This document shows positions 1 through 6,753 of a stretch of DNA of 64,000 nt, one piece after another; the first letter of the stretch is position 1, and each line of letters starts with the position of its first letter. The position numbers and the translations under genes were made by a program. The stretch is from Prochlorococcus marinus XMU1410 (GTDB lineage: Bacteria > Cyanobacteriota > Cyanobacteriia > PCC-6307 > Cyanobiaceae): positions 124,001 to 188,000 of the forward strand of contig NZ_JAAORH010000001.1 of assembly GCF_017696085.1 (NCBI RefSeq), given 5' to 3'. Below the pieces are notes generated by a model that worked only from the letters and a program-made list of their open reading frames with translations, was not told where the DNA came from and ran no database searches.

Positions 1-125
1 GATGGATTGAAACTTTCTAGTTTGGCTATTATTTCTGGATAACAATCAAAATACTTTTTGATTCGATTTAATTTAACTAATGGGGTATTGCCAACCAGTG
101 AAGTTATATCATTTGCTATTTCCAT
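1..125 (-). CDS. cysK: Cysteine synthase (O-acetylserine sulfhydrylase), N-terminal part only
   Basis: The minus-strand frame starts with ATG at 125-123 and runs off the left edge, giving 41 residues. It reads TSLVGNTPLVKLNRI and then AKLESFNPS, the typical N-terminus of PLP-dependent O-acetylserine sulfhydrylases, which make cysteine from O-acetylserine and sulfide in the cytoplasm. The catalytic lysine, normally a few residues further on, lies outside the window. The gene diverges from the UPF0367 gene across about 150 bases that should hold both promoters. The related cystathionine beta-synthase family is the main alternative; the short N-terminus favours CysK. Confidence 0.85.
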   Translation of the reverse strand, partial: MEIANDITSLVGNTPLVKLNRIKKYFDCYPEIIAKLESFNP

Positions 126-272
126 GCAGTTATTTTTTAAAATGCAAATTAATTTCTCCTAATATTCATAATAATTGTATTTAAAGATCTTTTATATAAT
201 TTTCTCAAAAGAATTTAATTTAAATAACTTCCTGAGAAAAAAAATTTAGTAATATAAAAGGAAGTTTTTATT

Positions 273-551
273 ATGATTATGTATTCGTTAGAACTAAGTC
301 TGAGATATTCACCTTTTCCACTTTCAATTCAGAAGAAAGAATTTGATGATGTTAAAAGAATTTATAATGAAATAAAAAGTTCTATGAATGAAACTTTAGA
401 ATCCTCAAACTTGATCGAATTAAGGTGTGACAAAGTGCAAGATAAATTAATTGCTGTAAGAGCTAAAGAAATCATTTCTGTTCAGATATATGAAAAATCA
501 TCAGTAGCAGGAGGATCTAAAAGGCCAGGATTTTCTCTCAACATAGATTGA
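273..551 (+). CDS. UPF0367 family conserved cyanobacterial protein
   Basis: This 92-residue protein has the pattern of the cyanobacterial UPF0367 family: an N-terminal YSLELSLRYSPFPLSIQ stretch, then an ELRCDK segment and EIISVQIYEKS. No function is known to me, and I see no membrane segment or catalytic motif. A purine-rich stretch aaaggaag at 257-264 sits 8 bases before the ATG at 273, which favours that start over the in-frame ATG at 279. Its stop overlaps a possible TTG start of the ABC ATPase gene downstream, so the two are probably co-transcribed and perhaps translationally coupled. Confidence 0.85.
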   Translation: MIMYSLELSLRYSPFPLSIQKKEFDDVKRIYNEIKSSMNETLESSNLIELRCDKVQDKLIAVRAKEIISVQIYEKSSVAGGSKRPGFSLNID

Positions 552-559
552 TAGAATTA

Positions 560-1234
560 ATGCGAGATTCACTTGAAAATGAAATACCTCATATTCAATT
601 CAAAGATGTTTCTTTTTCATATCTTGGAGAAAAAGAAAATTTAATTTTTAAATGTAACTTCTCAATAAAAAAACCTGGATTTTGGATGGTTGTAGGTAAA
701 AACGGGAGTGGAAAAAGTACTCTTTTAAAATTAATTAATGGAATAATCAAACCCAAAAATGGCGTCATTGACTCTAATGCAAATATTGGTATGGTGTTTC
801 AAAACCCTGATCATCAAATATTGATGCCAAATTGTAGGAGTGAACTTCTGATTAATATTAATCAGAATATAAGTCAAAATGAAATTAATAAAAAAATTGA
901 ATATGTGCTTGATAAGGTTGGAATGACTGGTTTTGAAAAAAGGCCAGTTCATACTTTGAGCGGTGGACAAAAACAACGCTTAACTATTGCATGTGCTCTG
1001 ATTAGTAATAGAAATTTTATTCTTTTAGACGAGCCTACAGCGTTACTTGATCAAACCAGCCAATTAAAAGTTTTAAAAACTATTAAAAATCTTACAAGTG
1101 ACCCTAAAAAACCTTTATCAGCTTTGTGGATTACTCATCGTTATGAAGAATTAACTTATGCTGATGCAGTAGCAGAGTTGAAAAATGGTTATTTATCCAG
1201 TTGGCAAGAACCATCAAAATTTCAATATAATTAA
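560..1234 (+). CDS. ABC transporter ATP-binding protein (CbiO/EcfA-like)
   Basis: This is a single-domain ABC ATPase. Counting from the ATG at 560, Walker A GKNGSGKST is near residues 46-54, the Q-loop FQNPDHQ near 80-86, signature LSGGQ near 133-137, and Walker B FILLDEP near 154-160. FQNPDHQ is typical of CbiO/EcfA ATPases of energy-coupling-factor importers for metals or vitamins, and of related chloroplast ABCI proteins. No membrane partner is nearby, so the substrate cannot be named. A TTG at 548 in the same frame overlaps the upstream stop and would add four residues; I prefer the ATG. The gene lies directly upstream of tRNA-Asn. Confidence 0.85.
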   Translation: MRDSLENEIPHIQFKDVSFSYLGEKENLIFKCNFSIKKPGFWMVVGKNGSGKSTLLKLINGIIKPKNGVIDSNANIGMVFQNPDHQILMPNCRSELLININQNISQNEINKKIEYVLDKVGMTGFEKRPVHTLSGGQKQRLTIACALISNRNFILLDEPTALLDQTSQLKVLKTIKNLTSDPKKPLSALWITHRYEELTYADAVAELKNGYLSSWQEPSKFQYN

Positions 1235-1283
1235 GCCGCGTACTTGTCATAAGGTACTTTAAAGAGCTAAATTCATCTTATAT

Positions 1284-1355
<72 letters not shown>

Positions 1356-1382
1356 TTCCATTTATGTTTCAAAAGACTTCTT

Positions 1383-1408
1383 AAGACTCCATTAAGGGTC
1401 TTTTTTAT
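1383..1408 (+). terminator. Rho-independent terminator after tRNA-Asn
   Basis: The arms AAGACTC and GGGTCTT (7 pairs including one G-U) close a short AT loop and are followed by a run of T. The hairpin begins 28 bases after the tRNA. If the accessory element at 1344-3277 is a real insertion, this terminator was brought by the element, and the ancestral one may be the hairpin at 3300-3328. Confidence 0.6.
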
Positions 1409-1445
1409 TGTCAATTTTTTATTTGAACAAACTTAGATAATGAAA

Positions 1446-1487
1446 ATGGTGGGCAGATGGTGGGAAAAAGTTTATTTTAGTGGTGGG
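1446..1487 (+). repeat. ATGGTGGG iteron cluster, left side (3 copies)
   Basis: ATGGTGGG occurs at 1446-1453 and 1457-1464, exactly 11 bp apart, about one helical turn. A third copy, GTGGTGGG, is at 1480-1487. Copies two and three continue into an A-rich stretch. The same motif with the same 11-bp spacing recurs at 3173-3191, inside the other end of the insert. Such clusters fit binding sites for an excisionase or recombinase arm domain; this is inference. Confidence 0.55.
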
Positions 1488-1536
1488 AAATTTATTAATC
1501 AATCTGTCAGAATAATAATGTTAACTTGTTAAATAT

Positions 1537-2781
1537 ATGAGCAAGATATCAGAGTTAATTCATCAATTTAGCGATGATTGGGTTCCATTTCTAGAAAGTT
1601 CTAGAAAAATAAATAACGATAAATCCTTTTTCGTTATTGATAAAGAAAAATCTACTTATAAACTTTTCAATATTGATATTCCAAATGCTATACGAAGTTT
1701 TCTTAAGGACAAAAAGTTTAAAGTAGATAGTTCTTTAGGTCAAACTAATATTGCTGCTATACCTTGGATTGCGATTTTAAATAAAGAAATTACCTCATCT
1801 GTTCAAGAAGAGTTTTATATAGTTTACTTATTTTCAAGAAATGCGAAAAAAGTTTATTTATCAATCGGTATTGGGGCACAACAATTTGTAGATATATTTG
1901 GCGAGAACAAGAAATGTACCAAAAAAATTGGTTTAGCAAATCAAAGACTACTTGGTTATTGTAATTACTTAAAAAAAGGACATTCCTTTTCTCAAATAGA
2001 ATTATCAAATTCAGAAGATTTTAATTTTAATAAACGATTTAATTCAATTTCTCCTAAATCTCTACACAAAATTGCTAATTATGAGGCGGGGTGTTTATTT
2101 ACTAGAGAATATGATTTGTCAGTTGAGAGATTATCTGAAGAAGTGTTTCTTGAGGATTTGAAGGAATATCTAATTTTATATAAAAAGATGTCTGCAGACC
2201 CTGCTATAAAAAATCTTATTTCAAATTTGCCTGTTAGTGTTTTTGATCAAGATGAAGATCTCCCAAAAAATGTCGACTTAGAATACCAAATTAATCCTTT
2301 CCCACCTAATTTAGAGATAAAAAAGAGTAGAGAGCGATCCAATAAAACTTCTATAAATAATAGAAGTGCTAAAAAAAATTCAATTTCTAAACAAATAGTT
2401 GGAAAAGAAGGAGAAAAACATGTTTATGATTTTGAATATAATAGATTGAAAAAATCTGGCAATATTGATTTAGCAGAAAGGATAGTCAAGCAGTATGAGG
2501 ATAAAACTAATTTCCCTGGTTATGATATACAATCATTTGATGAATCTGGAGGGGAAATATTCATTGAAGTTAAATCTACTGAGGGATTAAAAAGAAATAA
2601 TTTCGAAATAAGTGAAAATGAAATAGCAGCGGCGAGAAAACTTAAAGAAAAATATTTTATTTATCATGTTGTAAATTCACCAAAAAATCCAAAAATTGAT
2701 GGTTTTATACAAGATCCAATAAGTAAAATCGCAAGAGAGGAAATAAAAATAGAACCCTTGAATCATAAAATAAGATTTTAA
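1537..2781 (+). CDS. McrB-N/DUF3578 plus DUF3883 nuclease-like protein, probable defence cargo
   Basis: This 414-residue protein appears to have two domains. Residues about 15-190 resemble DUF3578, the McrB N-terminal DNA-recognition type: IPWIAIL at 75-81, FYIVYLFS at 93-100, VYLSIGIGAQQF at 106-117. A basic, Asn/Ser-rich linker spans about 262-286. Residues about 287-400 look like DUF3883, a PD-(D/E)XK-like nuclease: VGKEGE at 288-293, GYDI at 328-331 and IEVKST at 343-348, giving D330, E344 and K346 as likely catalytic residues. In known systems McrB-N domains bind modified DNA, so modification-dependent restriction is a reasonable inference. No GTPase or methyltransferase lies nearby. The gene sits alone inside the tRNA-Asn insert, facing the excisionase-like gene. 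Confidence 0.75.
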   Translation: MSKISELIHQFSDDWVPFLESSRKINNDKSFFVIDKEKSTYKLFNIDIPNAIRSFLKDKKFKVDSSLGQTNIAAIPWIAILNKEITSSVQEEFYIVYLFSRNAKKVYLSIGIGAQQFVDIFGENKKCTKKIGLANQRLLGYCNYLKKGHSFSQIELSNSEDFNFNKRFNSISPKSLHKIANYEAGCLFTREYDLSVERLSEEVFLEDLKEYLILYKKMSADPAIKNLISNLPVSVFDQDEDLPKNVDLEYQINPFPPNLEIKKSRERSNKTSINNRSAKKNSISKQIVGKEGEKHVYDFEYNRLKKSGNIDLAERIVKQYEDKTNFPGYDIQSFDESGGEIFIEVKSTEGLKRNNFEISENEIAAARKLKEKYFIYHVVNSPKNPKIDGFIQDPISKIAREEIKIEPLNHKIRF

Positions 2782-2943
2782 GAATTCATTTATTGGATTT
2801 AATAGTTAAATTTATATAGTTTTTTTGCTCAAGTAATAATGCTTTGTGGTTCAGAACTCTATAGTTCTCAATTTGATGGGATTATAAAGAATTAATGATT
2901 TACAGGTAATTAAAATATTTTGGAAAAAGAAGTTAAAGACTCC

Positions 2944-2975
2944 AAAGAGGCAAATAAATGCTCCTTTATTTTTTG
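2944..2975 (+). terminator. Probable terminator after the nuclease-like gene
   Basis: The arms at 2944-2952 and 2959-2967 form a 9-position stem with one mismatch and one G-U pair around a 6-base loop, followed by ATTTTTT. It lies just before the end of the convergent excisionase-like gene. A second perfect hairpin without a T-run, AGAACT/AGTTCT with a CTAT loop, is at 2853-2868. Confidence 0.5.
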
Positions 2976-2979
2976 AAAT

Positions 2980-3174
2980 TTAGTTGTTATTTTCTTTAGT
3001 TTTTATCCAATCCTCAATATCGTTTTTCATAAAAACTTTTCTTCCTGGGGATAGTTTTATTTTGGATGGAAAGTCTCCTTTTTTGACTAATCGATTAATT
3101 GTCGATACTGAAATTCCAAGAATATTTGAAACTTCTTTAATAGTTAAAAAAGGACGATTTTCTGAGTTAGTCAT
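2980..3174 (-). CDS. AlpA/excisionase-like MerR-type helix-turn-helix protein
   Basis: This 64-residue protein is almost entirely one winged-helix domain. It reads FLTIKEVSNILGISVSTINRL (residues 9-29 by eye), then a KKGDFPSKIKL wing, GRKVFMKNDIEDWI, and an acidic/basic tail. This is the standard layout of AlpA-type regulators and of excisionases of integrative elements, which bend DNA at attachment sites and often control the integrase gene. Its start codon overlaps an ATGGTGGG repeat at 3173-3180, which suggests it may bind its own promoter. No integrase gene is present in the window. A simple DNA-binding repressor is the alternative. Confidence 0.8.
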   Translation of the reverse strand: MTNSENRPFLTIKEVSNILGISVSTINRLVKKGDFPSKIKLSPGRKVFMKNDIEDWIKTKENNN

Positions 3175-3191
3175 GGTGGGGAAATGGTGGG
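3173..3191 (+). repeat. ATGGTGGG iteron cluster, right side (2 copies)
   Basis: The copies lie at 3173-3180 and 3184-3191, again with 11-bp spacing, in the same orientation as the left cluster. They overlap the start codon of the excisionase-like gene and lie 40-60 bases upstream of the probable small RNA start. Binding here could repress the excisionase-like gene, affect the small RNA promoter, or build an excision complex. Confidence 0.55.
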
Positions 3192-3263
3192 GAAATATAT
3201 CAAAATCGCAAAATTCTTATCTCATATTCAGTCATACACCTTCAGGAAACATCACCCCGACTA

Positions 3264-3277
3264 CCGCCCGGGGAGTT
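3264..3277 (+). repeat. Direct repeat copy 2 (attR-like)
   Basis: This is a perfect copy of the tRNA-Asn 3' end, CCGCCCGGGGAGTT. Bases just to the left (CGACTACC against CGAATCCC in the tRNA T-arm) are partly similar, which could mean a decayed longer tRNA fragment. The copy also forms part of the central hairpin of the probable small RNA. Confidence 0.55.
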
Positions 3278-3299
3278 TATACATTCCAAAAAGTTATCC

Positions 3300-3328
3300 A
3301 AAGTCATCCTGTTAGGTTGACTTTTTAT
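3300..3328 (+). terminator. Rho-independent terminator of the probable small RNA
   Basis: AAAGTCA (3300-3306) pairs with TGACTTT (3318-3324). A further CC/GG pair sits inside after a T-T mismatch, the loop is TGTTA, and the 3' side runs into CTTTTTATTT. A second AT-rich hairpin, TTTGAC/GTCAAA, follows near 3332-3349. The remaining bases to 3608 show no gene I can support. Confidence 0.75.
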
Positions 3329-3608
3329 TTCTTTGACCTTTTTTGTCAAATAGTGTTTAGTCGAAGATGTAAACATGTATATTTGATAAACTTTTTAGAA
3401 CAGTATATAGAACTTCAAAAAAACCATAATTGGCCTATTTAAAAATATTGTCATAGATTAATATAATTAGTTTTAAGAACAGTAATTAGAACGCTTGCTA
3501 AATTCTCTAAAAAAACTCATAAAAACCTCTTTGATTTATTTCCATTTTTTAAAATTAATACATATTTTTTGTTTATATCCTTTGAATTACTACACCATTA
3601 AGGAAATT

Positions 3609-3968
3609 CTAGTCATCCCACATATCCTTTTTCTCTTGATCTAAATTATTCCTTTCGAGTAATTCTATTCTTTGCTTCTGAGAATCTATTTCTGTTTCCA
3701 TTACGTTTTTATCGTCAATGTATTTTGTTTGTATTTCTAAAATATTTATTTCAAATTGTTCTCCAAAAAAATCTGACATTTCTCTCCATGCTTCCATTTC
3801 CTCTTCTTTGCCAATAGTATCGTTTATCTGATGAGAAATAATTTCTAATACATATTGTCTAAGTTCTTGATGACTCATCGATTCAACTTTTTTTTGTATG
3901 TAGAGCTCTTTCAGAGTTGCTAGTTGTTTTTTTGATAAATCAGAATAGATAATTGACTTCTTTTTCAT
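3609..3968 (-). CDS. Conserved hypothetical protein, acidic with C-terminal coiled coil
   Basis: I do not recognise this 119-residue protein with certainty. The N-terminus is basic (KKKS), followed by a helical region rich in Glu and Lys with the segment ESMSHQELRQYVLEII. Then comes GKEEEMEAWREMSDFFGEQFE, and from about residue 85 a heptad-like helix with charged residues suggests a coiled coil. There is no signal peptide, membrane segment or cysteine pattern. It may be a picocyanobacterial lineage protein. It stands alone in a gene-poor region between the tRNA-Asn insert and rpaA, so it could belong to the same flexible region. Confidence 0.6.
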   Translation of the reverse strand: MKKKSIIYSDLSKKQLATLKELYIQKKVESMSHQELRQYVLEIISHQINDTIGKEEEMEAWREMSDFFGEQFEINILEIQTKYIDDKNVMETEIDSQKQRIELLERNNLDQEKKDMWDD

Positions 3969-4370
3969 AGATACTTAAATATTTTTTAATATAGACAAAA
4001 TTATCAGTATAAACATTTTGGAAAAATTAAAAATTTTAAACTTAGTTAATTCCTATTTGAAAACTGAAAATCCCCATTTAATTCAATTTTCTAATCCTTA
4101 AAATGGGGGTTTTGAATTAGATATTCTTCCAATTTGAACGATTAATTGTTTCTAATAATCCTTTGATTATTAAGAAAAAATGAATAGAATCGAAAGAAAT
4201 TCTAAAATTTCAACTTTATTAAAATCTGTAATTTCTAACTAATCTATTGCTATCACTAAGTTATTTGGTAATTCTAATTGATAAAATTGTTTACAGTAAT
4301 TCAGCAATCTTCATAAATTCTTGAGAGAATCATAATACAAAACTTAATTTTAATTTAATAGTTAATAAAT
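3969..4370. other. 401-base intergenic region with a long inverted repeat, upstream of rpaA
   Basis: The region separates a minus-strand hypothetical gene from rpaA and must hold both promoters. It contains one strong inverted repeat: AAAATCCCCATTT (4067-4079) against AAATGGGGGTTTT (4101-4113), 13 positions with one G-T pair and a 21-base AT-rich loop. No coding frame, tRNA or tandem repeat is visible. A -10-like TATAAT cannot be placed with confidence. The stretch after 4120 is probably the rpaA leader. Confidence 0.5.
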
Positions 4371-5153
4371 ATGAAAATTTCAATCCTTTTAATTGAAGAC
4401 GATCCTGATATGCGTGATTTGGTGGCTAGGCATTTAGAACATTCTGGTTTCGATGTCCAAAAAGCTGAAGATGGCATTAAAGGACAAGCATTAGCTCTTC
4501 AATATTCACCAGACTTAATACTTTTGGATTTAATGCTGCCAAGTGTTGACGGTTTAACTTTATGCCAGCGACTTAGAAGAGATGAAAGGACATCAAATAT
4601 ACCAATTTTGATGATAACTGCCTTAGGCGGCCTTAAAGATAAAGTTACTGGTTTTAATTCTGGAGCAGATGATTACATTACTAAACCATTCGATTTAGAA
4701 GAATTATATGTACGCATAAAAGCTTTATTAAGAAGAACCAACAGAGCACAATTAAATTCTAGTAACCAGCAAGAAATATTAAATTATGGCCCTTTAACTC
4801 TTGTTCCAGAAAGATTTGAAGCTATTTGGTTTGAATCTCCTGTTAGGTTAACGCATCTTGAATTTGAACTTCTTCATTGTCTTTTGCAGAGACATGGTCA
4901 AACTGTATCGCCAGCATTAATTCTTAAGGAAGTATGGGGATATGAACCTGATGATGATATTGAGACAATCAGAGTTCATATTAGACACTTACGCACTAAA
5001 CTTGAACCCGATCCACGCAAACCTATTTATATAAAAACTGTATATGGTGCTGGCTACTGTCTTGAGTTACCTATTGGTTCTCAAGTGGAAACTGCTAGGC
5101 AAGAGTTCATTCAAGCAAGAAATCCTGACTTGATAAATTCTGCGGTAGATTAA
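4371..5153 (+). CDS. rpaA: Two-component response regulator RpaA, OmpR/PhoB family
   Basis: This 260-residue protein has a receiver domain (1-120) with acidic pocket E9-D10-D11, phospho-acceptor D53 in ILLDLMLP, T83 and K105. An OmpR-type winged helix follows, with HLEFELL, EVWGY and [18 protein letters not shown], ending in [11 protein letters not shown], the wording I associate with cyanobacterial RpaA. RpaA is the circadian output regulator acting downstream of the SasA kinase. Prochlorococcus has a reduced Kai clock, so its control here may differ. The gene stops two bases before the end of convergent holB. The long upstream region suggests its own promoter. RpaB is the paralogue at 11166. 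Confidence 0.9.
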   Translation: MKISILLIEDDPDMRDLVARHLEHSGFDVQKAEDGIKGQALALQYSPDLILLDLMLPSVDGLTLCQRLRRDERTSNIPILMITALGGLKDKVTGFNSGADDYITKPFDLEELYVRIKALLRRTNRAQLNSSNQQEILNYGPLTLVPERFEAIWFESPVRLTHLEFELLHCLLQRHGQTVSPALILKEVWGYEPDDDIETIRVHIRHLRTKLEPDPRKPIYIKTVYGAGYCLELPIGSQVETARQEFIQARNPDLINSAVD

Positions 5154-5155
5154 TC

Positions 5156-6118
5156 TTATATATCTTCCATTGAAATCTTTAAAAAAGCTATTTCCCATGC
5201 CAACCTTGGTTGAATGTTTTTTCTTAATAGGTATTTTAAATTTTCAAGTTTTTTAACTAAACCGATATTTTTTGTTTTTCTCCACCAAATTGTTTGAATT
5301 AAATTTACTAAACAAATCTGTTGAAAAATTTCTAATTTATCAGATATTGATTTAGATATTTCTAATATTTCCAGACTATTTTTAATTGGAGAATCCAATT
5401 TACTTATAATTTCATCTGAAAAATCATTCCAAATTTCAATATTTTTCAACAATTGATTGGGAGATCCATTTGCAGAGTTTATTAAATCTTCAAATTTTAA
5501 TTTTGTATTTATCTTTGATTTAGATGTATTTAAATATTCTTTTAAAATTGACTTTATTTGTTTACTAGAAAAAGATCGAAATCTGACGATTTGACATCTT
5601 GAGATAATCGTATCTAAGAGAAGGTTTAATTTAGATGTTAGTAAAATAAAAATGCCGTTACTAGGTTCTTCTAAGGTTTTTAAAAGGCAATTTGAGGCTG
5701 CTTCGTTTAAGAGGTGTGCATCAATAATCAAAACAATTTTGTTTTCTGAGTTTATTGATTTTTGACTAAGAAAAGTTTTGATATTACGTATTTGAGCAAT
5801 TTTAATAATCTCAGATCCACTTTTTATTGTTTTTTCAAGATCGGGACTTCCTGAACTTTTTGTTGCCAAAAAAGAATCAGGTTCAATAATTAAAAAATCA
5901 GGATGATTATTGTTTGTAATTCTCTCTTCAACTTTTTCGCTTGGTGAAGACTGTTTGAAAATCTCTTTTATAAATTGAAAAGCAGTTTGCTTTTTGCCTA
6001 ACCCTTCAGCTCCGTAAAATATATAACCATTAGCCAACGATTTGTTTTTAATTATGTTCTTAAGAAAGGTATTGACTTCTTCATTCAAGAAAAAATTGTT
6101 TTTTTTAAACTCAATCAT
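5156..6118 (-). CDS. holB: DNA polymerase III delta' subunit
   Basis: The 320-residue clamp-loader subunit of the DnaX/HolB AAA+ family shows GAEGLGKKQ (36-44, a degenerate P-loop), [21 protein letters not shown] and a later SRCQIVRF sensor-like stretch. It works in the complex that loads the sliding clamp during replication. The usual zinc-binding cysteine cluster between the P-loop and the Walker-B-like motif is absent: that interval has almost no Cys. Its ATG overlaps the tmk stop by four bases, so translational coupling in a P-ATPase, tmk, holB operon is likely. Confidence 0.88.
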   Translation of the reverse strand: MIEFKKNNFFLNEEVNTFLKNIIKNKSLANGYIFYGAEGLGKKQTAFQFIKEIFKQSSPSEKVEERITNNNHPDFLIIEPDSFLATKSSGSPDLEKTIKSGSEIIKIAQIRNIKTFLSQKSINSENKIVLIIDAHLLNEAASNCLLKTLEEPSNGIFILLTSKLNLLLDTIISRCQIVRFRSFSSKQIKSILKEYLNTSKSKINTKLKFEDLINSANGSPNQLLKNIEIWNDFSDEIISKLDSPIKNSLEILEISKSISDKLEIFQQICLVNLIQTIWWRKTKNIGLVKKLENLKYLLRKNIQPRLAWEIAFLKISMEDI

Positions 6119-6753
6119 TTGTTATTAGAAAAATTGTTTAGCAAAGTCTCTTTAATTTGATTAGAAATAGTTTCAATATTTTGCGAAGCAGATATTACTT
6201 TCCAGTTTTTTTGTTTGGCAATTAGTTTGAAGCCTTCATTTACTTTTTCTAAAAATCTAATACCTTCTGATTCTATTCTGTCTGGAATTTCATTTTTTCT
6301 TCGGAATATGCTCTCTTCTGCAGAAATTTCTAAGAAGAAAGTGAGATCTGGAGATTCTCCTTGACACACAATAGATTCAAGATTTTTAATTATTTCTAAA
6401 TTTATATTTCTTCCATAACCTTGATAAGCTAGTGTCGAATCTGAAAATCTATCACTTATTACCCAATCATTGTTATTTAAAGCAGGTGAAATAATTTTGG
6501 AAACGTGTTCAGCTCTATCGGCTGAATAAAGCAATAATTCTGCAAGAGATGAAGGCTTGTTATTTTCATTATTGTCAAGAATCAGTCCTCTAATTTTTTT
6601 TCCTAAAAGACTGCCTCCAGGCTCTCTAGTTGTGATTAATTTAGACCCTTTCTTTATTAGACCACTATTAGGAAGCCATTTAGATAGTTCATCTATTTGG
6701 GTAGTTTTACCACATCCATCAATACCCTCAATAACGATAAATTTTCCTTTCAT
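6115..6753 (-). CDS. tmk: Thymidylate kinase
   Basis: This 212-residue kinase converts dTMP to dTDP. The P-loop [11 protein letters not shown] lies at residues 8-18 and is followed by TTREPGG. The [10 protein letters not shown] and [15 protein letters not shown] motifs are typical of bacterial Tmk, and FFLEIS leads into the lid region with ERFxx-like arginines. Length is normal. The gene begins immediately after the P-ATPase stop, and its 3' end overlaps holB by four bases, the common tmk-holB arrangement. Confidence 0.95.
   Translation of the reverse strand: MKGKFIVIEGIDGCGKTTQIDELSKWLPNSGLIKKGSKLITTREPGGSLLGKKIRGLILDNNENNKPSSLAELLLYSADRAEHVSKIISPALNNNDWVISDRFSDSTLAYQGYGRNINLEIIKNLESIVCQGESPDLTFFLEISAEESIFRRKNEIPDRIESEGIRFLEKVNEGFKLIAKQKNWKVISASQNIETISNQIKETLLNNFSNNK

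Larger units (their letters stand above)
3235..3328 (+). ncRNA. Probable structured small RNA, Yfr2-family-like
   Basis: Seen: a T/A-rich -10-like CATATT at 3223-3228, then CTTCAGGAAACATC near 3239-3252, a hairpin CCCCG (3255-3259) with CGGGG (3269-3273) around a 9-base loop, and a terminator hairpin at 3300-3328. The total is about 94 bases with no coding sense. Known: the Yfr2-Yfr5 small RNAs of Prochlorococcus are of about this length, carry a conserved GGAAACA motif and end in a rho-independent terminator; this is from memory and could not be checked. The hairpin's 3' strand lies inside the 14-bp repeat shared with tRNA-Asn. Start and identity are inferred. Confidence 0.5.

Noticed and set aside
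2984-3442. A 152-residue plus-strand frame across the excisionase-like gene and the small RNA
   Set aside because: It is antisense to the clear helix-turn-helix gene, then runs through the tRNA-like repeat, RNA hairpin and terminator. Its sequence has no protein-like pattern.
4284-4297. A TTTACA-like half site upstream of rpaA as an RpaB HLR1 element
   Set aside because: HLR1 needs two direct TTACA-type repeats with set spacing; only one half is visible.
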